Source: Pezizomycotina sp. ARF18
Taxonomy: Eukaryota > Ascomycota
DNA: 64,000 nt
NCBI GenBank assembly: GCA_002224055.1
Contig: AZLU01000093.1
Span: 86,730 to 150,729, forward strand
Direction of reading: 5' to 3'
This document shows, in pieces, positions 31,725 to 45,100 of the stretch. The position numbers and the translations under genes are program-made. The notes beneath the pieces are model-generated. The model did no database searches. It had not been told where the DNA came from and saw only the letters and a program-made list of their open reading frames with translations. The first letter of the stretch is position 1, and the number at the start of each line of letters is the position of its first letter.

Positions 31725-34347
31725 TTCAACTTTCGGCGTTCATTTTATTTTTCGTTTGCTTTATGTTTCCTTTAACTTTTCTGCGTTCTAGGTTCTTGAT
31801 TTTTGCGCGAAGTGTACGTTAGGGATATGGGATTACCCTGGTTTGGTCTCACGTAACGACATTCATGTTCTCAAATTTTGTTATACATTTTTGGATTCTT
31901 TTTTGGGCGGCACCTGGAAGTTACGGTTCGTTAAAAGTCTAGATGTACTTTTATTGTATTTTGAAGGTTATTGGACACTGAAGCATACACAAAGACTTCA
32001 GCATTTTTCTGCTATCTTCCTCCTCTAATATTAGCCTTAGGAAATCAAGGGATCTTGAGGTCCTGAAGTGTTTGTATTGTTCATGATCACGATGCCACTG
32101 CACAAGCCACCGAAACCTTCAATTGCTTTCGGGTCTATAACTGATCTCAACCTAGCACCTGTAAACAGGTTCACAAGTTAAATGCCCCGTATGGATAAAA
32201 GCAACCTCAGGCCGTTATTTCATTGTCGCTCGTCATCAAGCTTAGGCTGTTCCAGTACGGCTTTATCTATAAGATTCGTTCCCCTCAACGAAAATCGCCC
32301 GAAGGTTCATAGTCATGCCACACTCCCTTGGCCTCGTAGGACCCCTGCGAACGTCTCCATAATTGGATATCATTTTCTCATGTAAGCCTACAAGGGGGTC
32401 ATCAGGAGCACAAATCCACAATTCTCACCTTGAACAATTACAACTCAAACCTTGCTCCTCGCATAAGAAAAAACCTGCTTCCGTCAAAGCGAGCTTACTG
32501 GGGTTCCTACTGGCCACGCTAACGCCGACGGAACATTTCCCAGCGTCGTGTTCTCGCGTGCCCCGTCGGAGTTCGCCAGCTCTGGGCGGATTGTATAATT
32601 TGCTAGGCCCACGCAGTCTCCAAATCCGTGTTCGTACCCGTACAGTGCTAATTCTTCAGCTGCTGAAATTTTCCTGCATGGTGAGATCGAGTGCGACGGT
32701 AACATGCCCTACGCTTCTTCGTAGCGGACTATATGTATGCAGAAAAGGGTGGGCGACTTCGCTTATCGTCTGCTAAGAGAAGTCTTCGATCGGACTAATC
32801 CGTACGCAGAGTTCACACGTCTTTTCTCTTAGGCCTACGATTATTAGCGGGAGGAATGAAGAATGCACTTACCACTTTTAACCCCCTAAGCTTGATGCAT
32901 TTGTGGCTATAGTAGTCAGCCCTAGCGTAAAAAAATATTCCTAATTTTGCAGGTCCATCTTCGTATTAACGCGCGCAAGAGTCTCTGGCCCGGGGGAGAT
33001 TAGTCATCTCACTCCTCGAGGTAAACGGCCTGTTCAATACGCTTGAACCTTTCTCACTATCGTCTTCATAGGGGCCAGGAAATTGCGCAGTAATCATTTA
33101 GGAAGGATTGTTTCTTACGTCAACTTTTCAGCAGCCATGATACGGCAGAGCTGATTTTTTTGTTTTTTTGGAGGTGTCCTTTGGGTTTTGTTGCCGGTTA
33201 CTCACGATGGAGTCACAGACGGCACAGAACACCAGCACAACTAAAATTTCAAATCACCAAATTACAAAGATTTTGAAAGCTGAAAAGGCTAGTCTGAAAA
33301 ATCACCATTTCAAATTATACCGGTCATCTTAAGCAAGCTTTTAATAATAGCAATGATTTGCCGCTGGCGAAACGTAATATACGATGGAAACAAATGGAAA
33401 CGTCGCTAGGTCGAATGAGTCTTAACTTACCTGCCGCTATTTCAGATGGACTGTATCATCTCATCCGGATTGAAGTGATCACGTACTACCAACCACTACT
33501 CACGCTATAAGTTAGAATACCACACCGAGTATGACTACCTCGTCTCAGTAAAAAGAATAATTGTGAATTATATCCATAAATCTTAGTCAAAATAAAACTC
33601 AGAAAGCACACCGTGGACGCCAGAAGCATTAAGCAAAGTAAGAAAAAAGGACGACTGACTCCACGCAAAAACCAAAAAGAAAAGAAAGAAAGGCGATTGT
33701 GAACGAATGACTATAGTTGGAAACTATCCTAAATCAAAAAAGAATGCTATACTTACAGTAAACATAAGAAAAAGAGTGTAATGAGCGACTAAGTGGAGAT
33801 CGTTTCGAGAGAATGTATACAAAAGCACAAAGCGAAAGAATAGAACTATATAGAATTAAAAAAGTGGATACAGATGTTATACACCAAAAGAAAAGAATGA
33901 CACGAAGAAGAATGTACAAAGAGTAAACCCGAATACAAGAACACCTTTCTCCTGTCGAAGGGCAATTATTCCCCGCAAAATAAAGCCCCTCCAAATGAAT
34001 AGCGCCGTATGCCAACGAAGGTTCCTTTTTTTGGTGCTTTTCTCTTCTTTTTTTTATGTTATCCAGTCTAAGTTTTTTGTTTTTTTTTTTTTTTTTTTTG
34101 TATATAGCAAATTGCGACGGTGAATAGAACGATAGTGTTTGTTTTGTTGAAAAACGGTTCGGTATCAAACTGGTTTGGTGATGATACAATGAAGTTAAGA
34201 ATGTTATGTTGAAGAAAATTAATAAACAGATGAACAGACAAAGGCAAATACCACCAGTAAACAATGAACGACGACGACGACGACAAACGTAACAAATGTA
34301 ATCGTACAAGACAGAGCTTTATACATAAGAAGAATTCTATTTTCCAC
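31725..34347. other. Intergenic, no supportable gene
   Basis: No recognisable coding region. A minus frame at 32484-32705 is open but unrecognised. There is a (CGA)n run near 34266-34284 and a T run of about 20 at 34079-34100. Confidence 0.35.
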
Positions 34348-36177
34348 TCACGAAAATATTATCTTGATCTCGCCATGTTTTGACCATGATTCAAGCCATA
34401 GCCTCGACGATCGCCATCCCTCTGTTACCCCTCTGCCAGTTCCCCTGCTCCTCCTCGTCAACATCGACACCTCCTTCTTCACGCTGACCAACCCCGTCAG
34501 ATCGCTCTTCCCTTTCTTCAACGTAACCGCCACCGCACCACCGATGTTGATTCTCTTCCTCGCCGGTTCGCCGCTCTCATCATCCCTAACTTTCCCCGCG
34601 AGCGTCATCAACCCCGCAAACTGCGCGATCCGATTGCCCCTCCCGGAAAAGCTCGCTGTCACGACCGTACTCCTCCTCACGCTCTTCATGACCCTCTTAG
34701 TCTCTTCTCCGCCGCCTCTGCGACTTTGAATCCGACCTCGGACATGGCGAGCTGGACTTTGTAGTAGTACTCGTTCGTCGACATCTCTTCAGCTACGTCC
34801 GACGCTAGCTCAAGCGTTTTCATAGCCTTGTCGTATTTGCCCTGGCTACTCTGAGCTTCGGCAATCTAATCGCGAGCGCAACGCGGTCGGAGCGGAAGAA
34901 GCCTTCCAGCGGACGAGCAAGCGATCACGTAAGCCGTCGTAAAGTGGCTCTCGCCGCTAAAAAGTCACCCCTGACAAGCGCGCGGGTCGCAAGTCTGGTG
35001 TGATTACGTTGCGTCTGGAACGACTCCGTCTCCTTCGCGAGGTCCTCGCCCTCGACGCCGTATGAAGACACGGAGGTAGAAGAGGAGCAGATACTGTCGT
35101 TATCGCTCTCGGGTCCTCGTTGGAGTAGTAGTCCGAGTGCTCGCGGGAGAGCGTCGAGGATACTGGTGGGGACGGGTAATCGCTGCCGCCGGCGCTGCGG
35201 AGGATGGCGTTGGAGCGCTGGAGGTGAGGCTGTGCTATTGCACGGGGATGAAGCTGCTGGGGCGCTGCATCATGCGGAAAGGGTTCGTGAACCGCGGTGC
35301 TGCAGTCTCAACCAGTTTCTTCTGCTGAGTAGAAGAGGTATCTTGCTGGCGGACTTGAAGTGGACGGTGAGTACCGGCATGGGTCTGTTGCTCTGCGGTA
35401 TCGTGAGCTTGGAGAGCGTAGGTTTGCCGCCGGCGCTTTTGACGCTGCTTGTGCTCAGCGGTTGTAGTCCACGGCTTCTTGCTGTTACCGCCGATGGCGG
35501 GAGGTTGCTGCTGCTGCTGCTGCTGAGTGGGTGCAGGTTGGGGTGCAACGGGACTAACGTTTGCACTCGCGAGCATGGTGGATAGGCCACTGTTTTGCGG
35601 GTAAGGACGGGAGCCCGGCGGACTTGGGTCGGTAGTGCGGGATCTTAGAGTCCTGCGGTGCGACACAGAGCGGCGGATGGCGTTCTCCCAGAAAACTTAA
35701 GACTTTTGTTAACATGATTGTTTTTTAAATAAAATTTTTTTTTGTTTATTTTATTTATTTATTTATTTATTTATTTTGTATAAAATACTAACCTTTGCAA
35801 GCGGGACAGTAATAATCCCAGCGAGTGGCATTAGAAACCGTTCAACGCCATCCACGTATCTGTTGTACAAACAAAAAAAGAAATCAGTCAGTGTCGATGG
35901 TCCAGAATATGGTTGAATTTCAAATTGTAATAATAGCGGATTGTTGTACGTACTTGGTGTAAAACGGCTCGTGCGGTCGCTCGTCCAGGCATGCGCAGCA
36001 GCGGTTCCGTCGACCTCGACGGAGCACTTGATAGTGGCCTTGTGGATACAAGTTGCCGCGGGTCTGTCTCTGTACCAAGCCACCGTTCATAGTTGGTTTG
36101 CCTTGTGGCGAATGTGTTATTGTTGTTGTTAATATTAGGTAGTGCATTTTGTTGTGATTTGGTGTAACGTCGTTCAT
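34348..36177 (-). CDS. Zinc-binding, Gln-rich protein, three exons
   Basis: Exon 1 (to 35954) ends RCCACLDERPHEPFYTK. Intron 35860-35953 has donor GTACGT. Exon 2 (35793-35859) reads YVDGVERFLMP and, after one shift, TRWDYYCPACK. Intron 35696-35792 has donor GTTAGT and a GTTAAC branch. Exon 3 opens VFWENAIRRSVSHRRTLR. The CxxC..CPxC pair, interrupted by an intron, looks like a small zinc finger; splicing restores the codons at both junctions. Exon 3 continues with Pro/Ser-rich sequence, a run of seven Gln, AGGKPTLSKLTIPQSNRP, and C-terminal helices (ETESFQTQRNHTRLATRAL, GDFLAARAHY, SSQGKYDKAMKTLELASD, NEYYYKVQLAMSEVGFKVA). Exon 3 switches frame several times. The start at 36177 is only the first ATG. 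No family named. Confidence 0.55.
35743..35776. repeat. (TTTA)n microsatellite in intron
   Basis: About eight ATTT units, lying inside the second intron of the zinc-binding gene. Confidence 0.7.
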
Positions 36178-36179
36178 GG

Positions 36180-39100
36180 TATGTTGTTGTTGGTGGTGCT
36201 GATGTTGTGGTTGTTCTCGTTCATTGTTGTCTATCGAATACTCTCGGACGTTGTTGTGATGTGGCTGTTGGAAAGTTGTGATACTGCTGCATTGTGGCGG
36301 TTGAGGATAGTTTTTTTTTGGGGGGGTGGTTTAATTTAGAGTGGAGATTTCGATTTTTGTTAAGGCAGGCGGTTGATAATTTACGGTGCTTAAAAGCGGC
36401 TTTCGAAGTAGATAGTAAAAGAAATTTGTTATAAAGAATCTTTTATTATATACGATTCATATAATAACGAAGACGGGAGAAAGGCTTTAATATCTCAGGT
36501 TTTTATTTAGAACCGGATTATTTCGAAAGTTATCGAGGAGGAAATCCGAATATTGACAAATTAATGGGAAAAATTCAAATGTTAGTGAGTCGGGATTTAT
36601 TGGGGAGATTTTGTTGATATTTTCGGAAAGAAGAAGAAGAGTTTTGTCAGAACTAGAGCATGGATTTCTGGAAGCTAGGAAGAGCATTGCGAGGAGACCT
36701 AATGGTAGTACATTTTGCCGTTAATTGAGGAAGGGAAAAAGAGGGAAGACGATGCTGAGGGGAGCGGAGGTTTAATATGTATATCTAGCTGTTTGACTCA
36801 CAGCCATGCTATCAGATATATCACCCACTCTATGATTGTCTATCTATCCACACAAGCGATGATTGTGTTGTGCCAGTTATGGTGTGATGGCAATCTAGTC
36901 GTTATAGGAAGTATAAATTGGGGTCAATAAAAAAAAAAGGTATATGCCACTATAATTTGCTACATGTACACTATTATAAAAAACTATAATAAGGTCATAC
37001 TTTTTCCCCTTTCGATGAATCCAATATATTATATTACAGAGCAATTAAATCTCTTAGTTCACCAATATACTTTCCTGGTGTCAAATGTATAGTCCGAAGC
37101 CGGCGGAACCGAAAAGATAAAAGACTAATTTTTGCTACGGAAAGTGGTACAGTACATGAACATCGCAGTCTTTCGAAGCCAGGGCCCATATAGAAAAAAG
37201 ATTGGGCGGTAGTGGTGGGTGTTGAGATTAACCTTTGTGAAAATCTTAAAAAAAAAAAAAAAAAAAAAAATATGTTGAGTCATAACCCTCGCGTTCCTTC
37301 GGGAAGGGGACTTGCCCAATTGCCCCCAGTCAAAAAAAAAAAAAAGCAACTTCCGCTCTTTTGTGTATCTTTCTCGCACCCAACCTTTTCAGGCCTATAA
37401 TGTGAAACGGGACTATACATTTCCACTATATACAAGCACTACGAGCATGAAGTGCAGAAGAAAAAGGCGAGGCAGAGTATTACACAGCAATAAAAAAGGT
37501 GATACATATGAATGTCCATTGTGTATATACTCCTCAGCCACGTTATATATAAATGGCTTTTAAGTGGAGATGAGTATTAGGGTGTGGGAAAATACTGCGG
37601 CAATAGGTATTTCCGGTGAGTACATCAGTGTGCAAAGACTCTCTTGGCGATTATTATATTGTCGCTCTTAAATTTAATAATATAAAAAGGCTTGGAAGGC
37701 TGGAAAAGCCTACTGTTGCGCAGCTGAATAGGGGTCATGATATAAATAATAATATAAATAAACACACAAAATAAAAAACGCGTCTGGAAAAAGAGGAAGC
37801 CGTATCGGGCTTCTTTCATGGAATGAGGCTCCAAAAGCCTTATTCGAACGCTAACGAGTTTGCCAAAATGATAAATCCGCTAAAAAAAAAAAAGCCTCCC
37901 CTTGCCTTTCGTTCGCTTCGAGCTGGCTGCATATTGTAACGTGGTCCGCGCTGAAGTCATTCGTTTGTTTGTCTTGTGCTCCTTTCGCTTTTCGCTTTCT
38001 TGTATACCAAAATGGTAGCAATGTGCTTTTGGTTCAGTCTGGTTTCTCCTTTGCATGTCAGACCCAGATCATCCAAGGAGAGACATAAAATGAGCACAGA
38101 CCTTTTCAGTCACGCTTTACATTTGGGCTTCAGCAAGTGGATTTAAGGTTGTCTCAGTTCCCCAGATTTTTCCGCTGTAGTGCTACTACTAGTGCCGGCC
38201 TTACTACAAGGGATATCGCTGTTTATCTTTGCTGAAGGGAAGTTTTACGATATGTAGTATGACAGCGCTTCCTCTGATTTGCCCAAAAATCCATCTTTCC
38301 AGTCCAGGGCGCTAAGTTAGCAGATGGCGAAAAAGCTGATGGTTCAAACGATAGAGATTTTGGGTGAGATGTGTGTCTGGGGGATGACTCCCATGCAAGG
38401 GCAGGCAGCTGCCAGCCGAAAGGTAAAAGAAAAGAAAGGTTAAAATACGCTCCCTTCTCCTGTAACACAACACGGCTGCCCGATTTCGGAAAGTCTCCGC
38501 AGTGGGCGAATATTTGCTCTAGAATTTTCTTTCCATAATTGGATGGATGGGTCAATATTTGACTCTAGGGAACGGATAAGGGAGAAAAAAACCATCCATC
38601 TTTTTCTCACTGGATGGCAAATATTACTCACTCACTTTTACACGACCATTCAAACTCCTATACAAAGGAGAGATGAGACGAAGTTTTGTTCGCGATTGCG
38701 CTATATTTGAATAATTCTCAAGATTTATAATGCCATGGTGAGTCGCTTTTGACCGTATTGTTATCAAAGACTAAGGGTTTTTATGACAGCGCTGTCAACG
38801 TAATGTGGCAGAGGCATGTCATCTTTCCCGCAACTCCCGCACTATTGTCACGGTCCTTGGCTAATCGGAAGTAAGAAACTCCGTCCAGATTATCCCCAGA
38901 AAGAAAAGAAAATACAATCCGTGAGACCTTCGAGTCTGCCATGCCGTACACCCGACCGTTGAACATGCTAGATAGGTAGATAAAAATAGAAATACCTCCG
39001 CTCGAAATATCTCTCTCCAATGCCTCGTTAATCTAGACCTGATCGCTTACGACGCGAAGGCGCTCTCGAACGAAAAATCCAGACGAGGTTACGAGGTGCA

Positions 39101-42100
39101 TTGTTAATCTCTCCGCGGCGGCAACGTTTTTCCAAGGGGCGGTTATTGAGGCGGTGTTTTCTGGAATTGTGGCGGTGTGCATTTTTTTTTTATTTTGCGA
39201 CAGCCTCCTTCCGTGCCCCTCGCAAATAGCAAGGAGTATACGCACGACGCACAACAGTTCATCTAGGATATTCGTACTTTTCAAGGCATTTCCTTCGAAA
39301 GCAGGCGATTTATCCTTCTGGATTGTTAATCGTGAATATACTGGAACTGGAAAGGGTCTGGAGTTAAGTCGGCACCGGTGATGAACCGGTCGGTTCAAAT
39401 TATGATTGGAATTATTTGGATTTTGGCTTTCTCGCAGATAGGAACTCCCGACATTATCCGACGGAATAGCAGGTTGAAAATGTCAAACGGTAATAAGGAT
39501 TCCAGAACAAAATACAGTTATAGGATAATACAATCTTTTTAGTTTGCCATACTGCTTGCGTACGTTTTCGTGATTGCAAAGCATTCATCCAACCCATAAG
39601 TGAAGTTTTTAACTTTTTGCAAAGAAATCCTAGGAGCGCCGCTAAGCAAATCCTGCCATTTGGATTTTTTCTTTCCTTGTGGTGGTAGGATATATTAATT
39701 GATCATCGGACTTGTACTCCGGTATCCTTCGCCGAGACCCCCTCCGAACGACAACCACATGTATTTGGGGGGGATTGTTATGACTCCGCAGAACCACCGC
39801 ATCACTGCAAAAGAGTCTTGACATCAACGACCATGATTTTTGCCTCCCAAACTAACTACTCGGAAAAAAAAAAAAACTTACGAGGATGTTTACCGTGTCC
39901 TCAGAAAAAGCTATCAGAATCGAAACTCTAGAACGTATACTTCCGCTTTTTTTTTTTTCTTTTTCTTTTTTTTTTCTTCTTCCTTGCGCAATTTCGGATT
40001 TCCAAGCTCCGAAAACGGAGAATTTTGTGTTTTGAAATCCTGCACTTTAAAGAGGAACAAGGAAAAATCGTGACTACGTGAGAACAGGGCGTTTCCGCTC
40101 GAAGGATTTTCTCACAGGGCGTCGTAATAAAACTTTGAACACTATTACTCATTCGCCGAATTGTCCTCGTGAAGACACAGACAGCAAAAGAGTTAAAAAA
40201 AAATATTTCTTAGGATAATTGCATTGTTGCTGGCTAATTTCCGCGGGAATACTGTTGGCATTGCTTTGTTCAAACGTACGAGACAAGAAACGAAAACTCT
40301 CGGTCTTGGTGCAGAGTTCTTCGAATCCCTGTTAATGTTGAGGGAAGATATTAAGTCTTAGTCTTAGCGCCATGTCAATCGTGGGGTAAATGAACCTGGG
40401 GGTTGCTAGGACGCGCGTAGGATTCTATCAGCAATCCTGGGCGTACAGACTCTTAAACAGCGATGGTTAGAAGGAAAGCAACAAGACAGCAGATTCGTAG
40501 AACGTTTATGCCAGTATCGTGAATGTAAGCTTACAGGTGTAAAATGATTGAAGGGAGATCTAGTCCGTGTTTCTCCGAGGAAGCAAAGTCCAACGTGGCT
40601 CTCTTGCCTATCGAGGTTTCGGTCCTCGGACTCTGATGTTTTACAGAAAGGGTTATACTGGGCTTTGAAACTTTCCAGTTCCTTCTCCCCGATTGACTCA
40701 TGAAAAGAACGCCGGTAGGAAAGGCAATGTGGATACCGCCAGCGATTGATATCAGTCAGTTATTATCAATGATTTGTATTGGCAGTTTACCGTAACGAGT
40801 ATCCAGAACCATTGCCTTTGGTAGTTAAGGCTCTAGATCACTATGCCACCAGAAGCAAAGGTATTCCACAAGTGCGTTCTGAATGAAGGACACATAAGGC
40901 TTCTTGATGTCCTCTCAGATTGCATTCTATTAACTTCACCTACCGGTAATGCAGAGGTAGCAGTTACGAATATCCGCGGAAAAGACTGACAGCATCGTAG
41001 GACTTCAGTTAACTCAAAAGCGAAATTTCTCCGATATTAGCAAGACTGAAGCACATTCGTGCTTGCGCGAGGGCATCTACAAGAGAGGGAAAGAACCCAA
41101 GAAGGCAGAGAAGATAACTAGAGCACGAAGTTTATACTACTTTCAGATGCGGAAACGCGAGAACCTTTGTTACGGAGTCATTGTTATGGTTTCTATATTT
41201 TATGTAACTTCTAATAATACCATCATACGATTCGAGAGTTATTCAGTAGAGAACGTGAAGAGGAGTAGCAGATAGACCAGCAAATAGCATTCAAAGAAAT
41301 TTCTTTGTCGAAACAGCAATCAGTAACAGAAAATCTCATCTAAACAAGAACATAAAAATATATAGGGAAGTGAAATCGACAAAACAAAAGAAATATCTAC
41401 CGAGTCACGTCGTTATCGACATGTTAACAGTGCTTTGCTCTTTCTCTGTGAAAAACCCGGGTTTTCTCGGCAGGACGTAAAGTGAGCTAACATAAAGATG
41501 GTGCATTTGCTATTGAACAATACTATCTTATATGGTGTTTATTAAAAACATGATATCGTCCGCTCCCATAACACATAGTTTTCGATCCTCATTTACATCT
41601 TATAGCTCCTAAGTACTAGGCAGCAGTCGTTAATCAGCTATTAGTGATAGTAGTCTAAAATTTAGGACTAGTCGCAACGAGAAACTACCTGCTATAACTT
41701 CATCACAGCGCCGCTATGAGGAAGGATATCGCGAGGCTCCGCTTAGATAGCTATCAAAGCCGACTTTTGCTTTTAACCTTACACGCCAACTGCTGACTTT
41801 CGCGCATGGGCTACCTGAAAAACAGTTCCACTCCTAGAGGAAAGAAGTTTCTGATGCGAATAGTATTTTACACAGCAGCAATGCAGAAAAATACGGCGGA
41901 TGCCGTGAACATGCCATAACAAACCGAGCTTTTCAGCTAGTTGCAGGTTTATTCGACTACACAAGTATCGCGTCGCACGAAGTGTTATCCCTCACATAAG
42001 GTACGTACGAAGGATTTCTCTTCATTTCGAGAAAGAAGTTCGTGCGTGAGGTTCGACAGCATCTGCGGCCGATGCTTTCAATATTCCAAGATCCCGTACG

Positions 42101-45100
42101 CTGTTGCGATCTCAATAGATTGTAATAATGCTCGTCCGAATGCTTATCAACCAGATGCAACTCGTAGAGTGAGTTTGGTAGGATGATTATTGATCACTGG
42201 AGATGCTCAGTAATACAACCTAGCGGCCGAAGCGGTTCAAGCAGACTTACACTCAGCCGGAGAAACTGTTCCTTTTAGTGATTGCTCAACGAGACCGACG
42301 GAGGTAGGTTATTGAAGTTGTCGTGCGAGGGGAGTGTGCTCTTACCCGAGTGTCCGAAGTTAGCCAAGTGAGCACAACGGACATTATAGTCCAACGTACG
42401 CCCGAAAATCCTACGAGCTTCTACGTCGTGCGAAACTGGTTTTGCAAAGCGTTTTCACGATCTTCTCAATGCCGTCCGGAGCGAGATGTAGCCCTTGATA
42501 ATCCTACATGCGGAGAAAGTGGAGATGGTATATTGTATGGCTAGCGGAGGATTTACTGAGCCGAGTATCGCATGAATATCCTTCGCACGATATTGGTAGT
42601 ATCACTTCTGAATAGATCACCAACAGAACTTCTATACTATACCGATAGACTCAGTCCTGGGGTCGGATTACCAATTGCTCCGTTCCTTTCGTACGAGCAG
42701 GAGGATTTAAACTTCGCAGTTACGATCTCGGACTTCTTGTAAACTATCTTGAATGCTCTGCGAAGAAGATGCCTCGGTCTCGGTCGAGGTTGATTAGTGA
42801 ATCGTAAGCAGCTGGACGACAGTTGAGTCTCCACAGAATCCACATTTCCCCCACATTGTCATTGCCTAGAAGGAGGAGGATTTCTAAACACCGTTCACAC
42901 CGAGGTATGATATGCCTTCTCGGTTTTCATACTCTCAATATTGCGGATATGCTATAGTGTGAAGGTAAGAGTGCTCAACTTCCAATATGGTCCTTGTCAG
43001 CTTCGCGTTTTTCGTTCGGAGCTTGATTGTTTCCGTCTCGCGATTACATAAGCTTCGGTTTGAATGGCGAACTACTCCGGCATCATCGACTGAATACCAA
43101 TATCATTTCTATTAAGAACTGAACTTCAACAAAAAGGATCAAGATGTCGAGCGTTTACGTATGGATTCTAGCGTACAACGTGGCCTATCGCATCCTCATT
43201 CTACATGTACATTCCGCTTCATAATTATGCCGTTATCCGGAAGGATTAATCTCAGCAAAGATGGGGCTCGGCCGAGTCTAAAATCTCTCCTTTTCATTCT
43301 CGAATATTGAATATCTACTTATTTAGATGAATACATTTCATAAGGAAACGGATACACGGGCTCAGGGGCACTTGAACGCGTTTTCATGATCTAAGATGTT
43401 CGAAAGGTTTTACGCGTTGTTGTCAAAACGGCCGAAAATGGCCCACCGGCAGATAATTTGGCTGGGGCTTTAGCTGCCTGTGTGCCGGACTATAAATCTG
43501 CCGGGAAACTCCGCGCAGGTTATCAGAATGCCGGCGACCCGACATTGATCCTCGGGTTCTAGCTATTCGATATATTCTTAATATCGGGGATTCTTCCAGA
43601 CGTCATTGATGCTGAAGAATGGGAGTCGAATTCATTACTATGGGATCGTATCCGTCTACAATTTGCTTTCATTGAGCTGGCTTTCTTGAGAAGGAAGTTC
43701 GAACACTCTTGGGCCTAATAGATTACCAATCTGGTTTGCCGGGGCTCGGCCGAGCAACCTTTTACTCACAATCGCGAACCCTAGACTGCGATGGGAATTT
43801 GGATCTGTGAAAGCACCGCCGACAACGGCGGGGATGATTTCGTGGATCGTGAATAAAACATTTCTCTTATACAGAGTCCTCGTATTAGCAAACTTAAATT
43901 CTGCAAAGGCGTTTGAAATGTCAGTGTAGTGATCGAACTGACGTGTGGAATATTCGAAACTCAGGCGGATTTAATCTTCGGTCCGAAGAAAGCAGCGTTC
44001 CGTGTCTGACTGACTTGAGAAACGATATCTCCGGTCAGCGTGGTCCATCTCCGCTCGTCAGTTGACAACTTGACGCGTTATGGTCTCACTTTAGTTATAG
44101 TTTCTCAGTTTCTCAATATACCCTCTGGTATCCTGTTCTTGTTTTCTCAAAATCCTTCACTCGAGAGGTCAACTAAAATTCATCAATCTAGCGACCGGAT
44201 TGAAGTTCTATACGATAATTCCCCCAGGGTCTTTCAATTTGGAATGATAACTTGCGAAGAATTTAATCACCGGCCACAGAGGGCATTTATGTGCAAGAAG
44301 GACCTAATGCATTAACGCTTCAAAGAAACAAATCGTATCGTTGTGAAGGGACAGAATATTCGTAAGGGATGCCCTCAGGCTTAGACATGTTCTCAACCGG
44401 ATTGAGAGCAATCCGATATGCAAACTCCCCAAAAACTTGCGCAGGAAACTCTCATCTCCGTGGATCAACGTTCAAATAGCAATTTCCAACACCAGTATCC
44501 TCGCTACTGTTGTTTCGGCTACCATGCTCAAAACTGCGGGGCGGAAATTTGGAGGCACCAGAGGGCGGGGGGATTCCATCGGATAATTAAGGCTATCCCT
44601 GGGATTGAGTCGCACGCTCCTTGGTATTGAATCATTGCTAGGATCTGGATGTAAATGTTCGGCGTTGGTCAAACAATTTTCCCCATCTTCCTCAGTATCG
44701 CTCGGGTTAAGCCATTTCTCGACCCGCTGATAGGCATTTACGTAAGATCAGGCGCATCGAATAGCTCGAGCTGGTACAAGAGACAAAACGTCCGCACGTC
44801 CGGAGGAGGTATTAAAAGATCCGCTAGATTACTCGATTTCGATCGCCTGCTCAGCAGTTCTCCGCTCTCGGCATCCTTTTTGAAGGAATAGGACCGAGTT
44901 CTCGACCGTTTTGAACTGCGCCCATCGGCAGCCGCCCATTGACCAGCACGCTGGTATTTCATGTACGTGCTGGCTGGGAAGGATGCCCACAACTCAACCG
45001 CGCTCCTCTAGCTCCCGCCTGCCTTCCCAAGGTTCCGGGTCCCCGAGCACCGTATGCGGACGCGGCCGACCGTGGTTCTGGCTCAGATATGCCCTTGCTC

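Noticed and set aside
33734-34309. 191-residue minus frame with Lys run and Tyr/Ser-rich sequence
   Set aside because: Low-complexity translation of A/T-rich DNA including a T run; no domain, promoter or homologous block.
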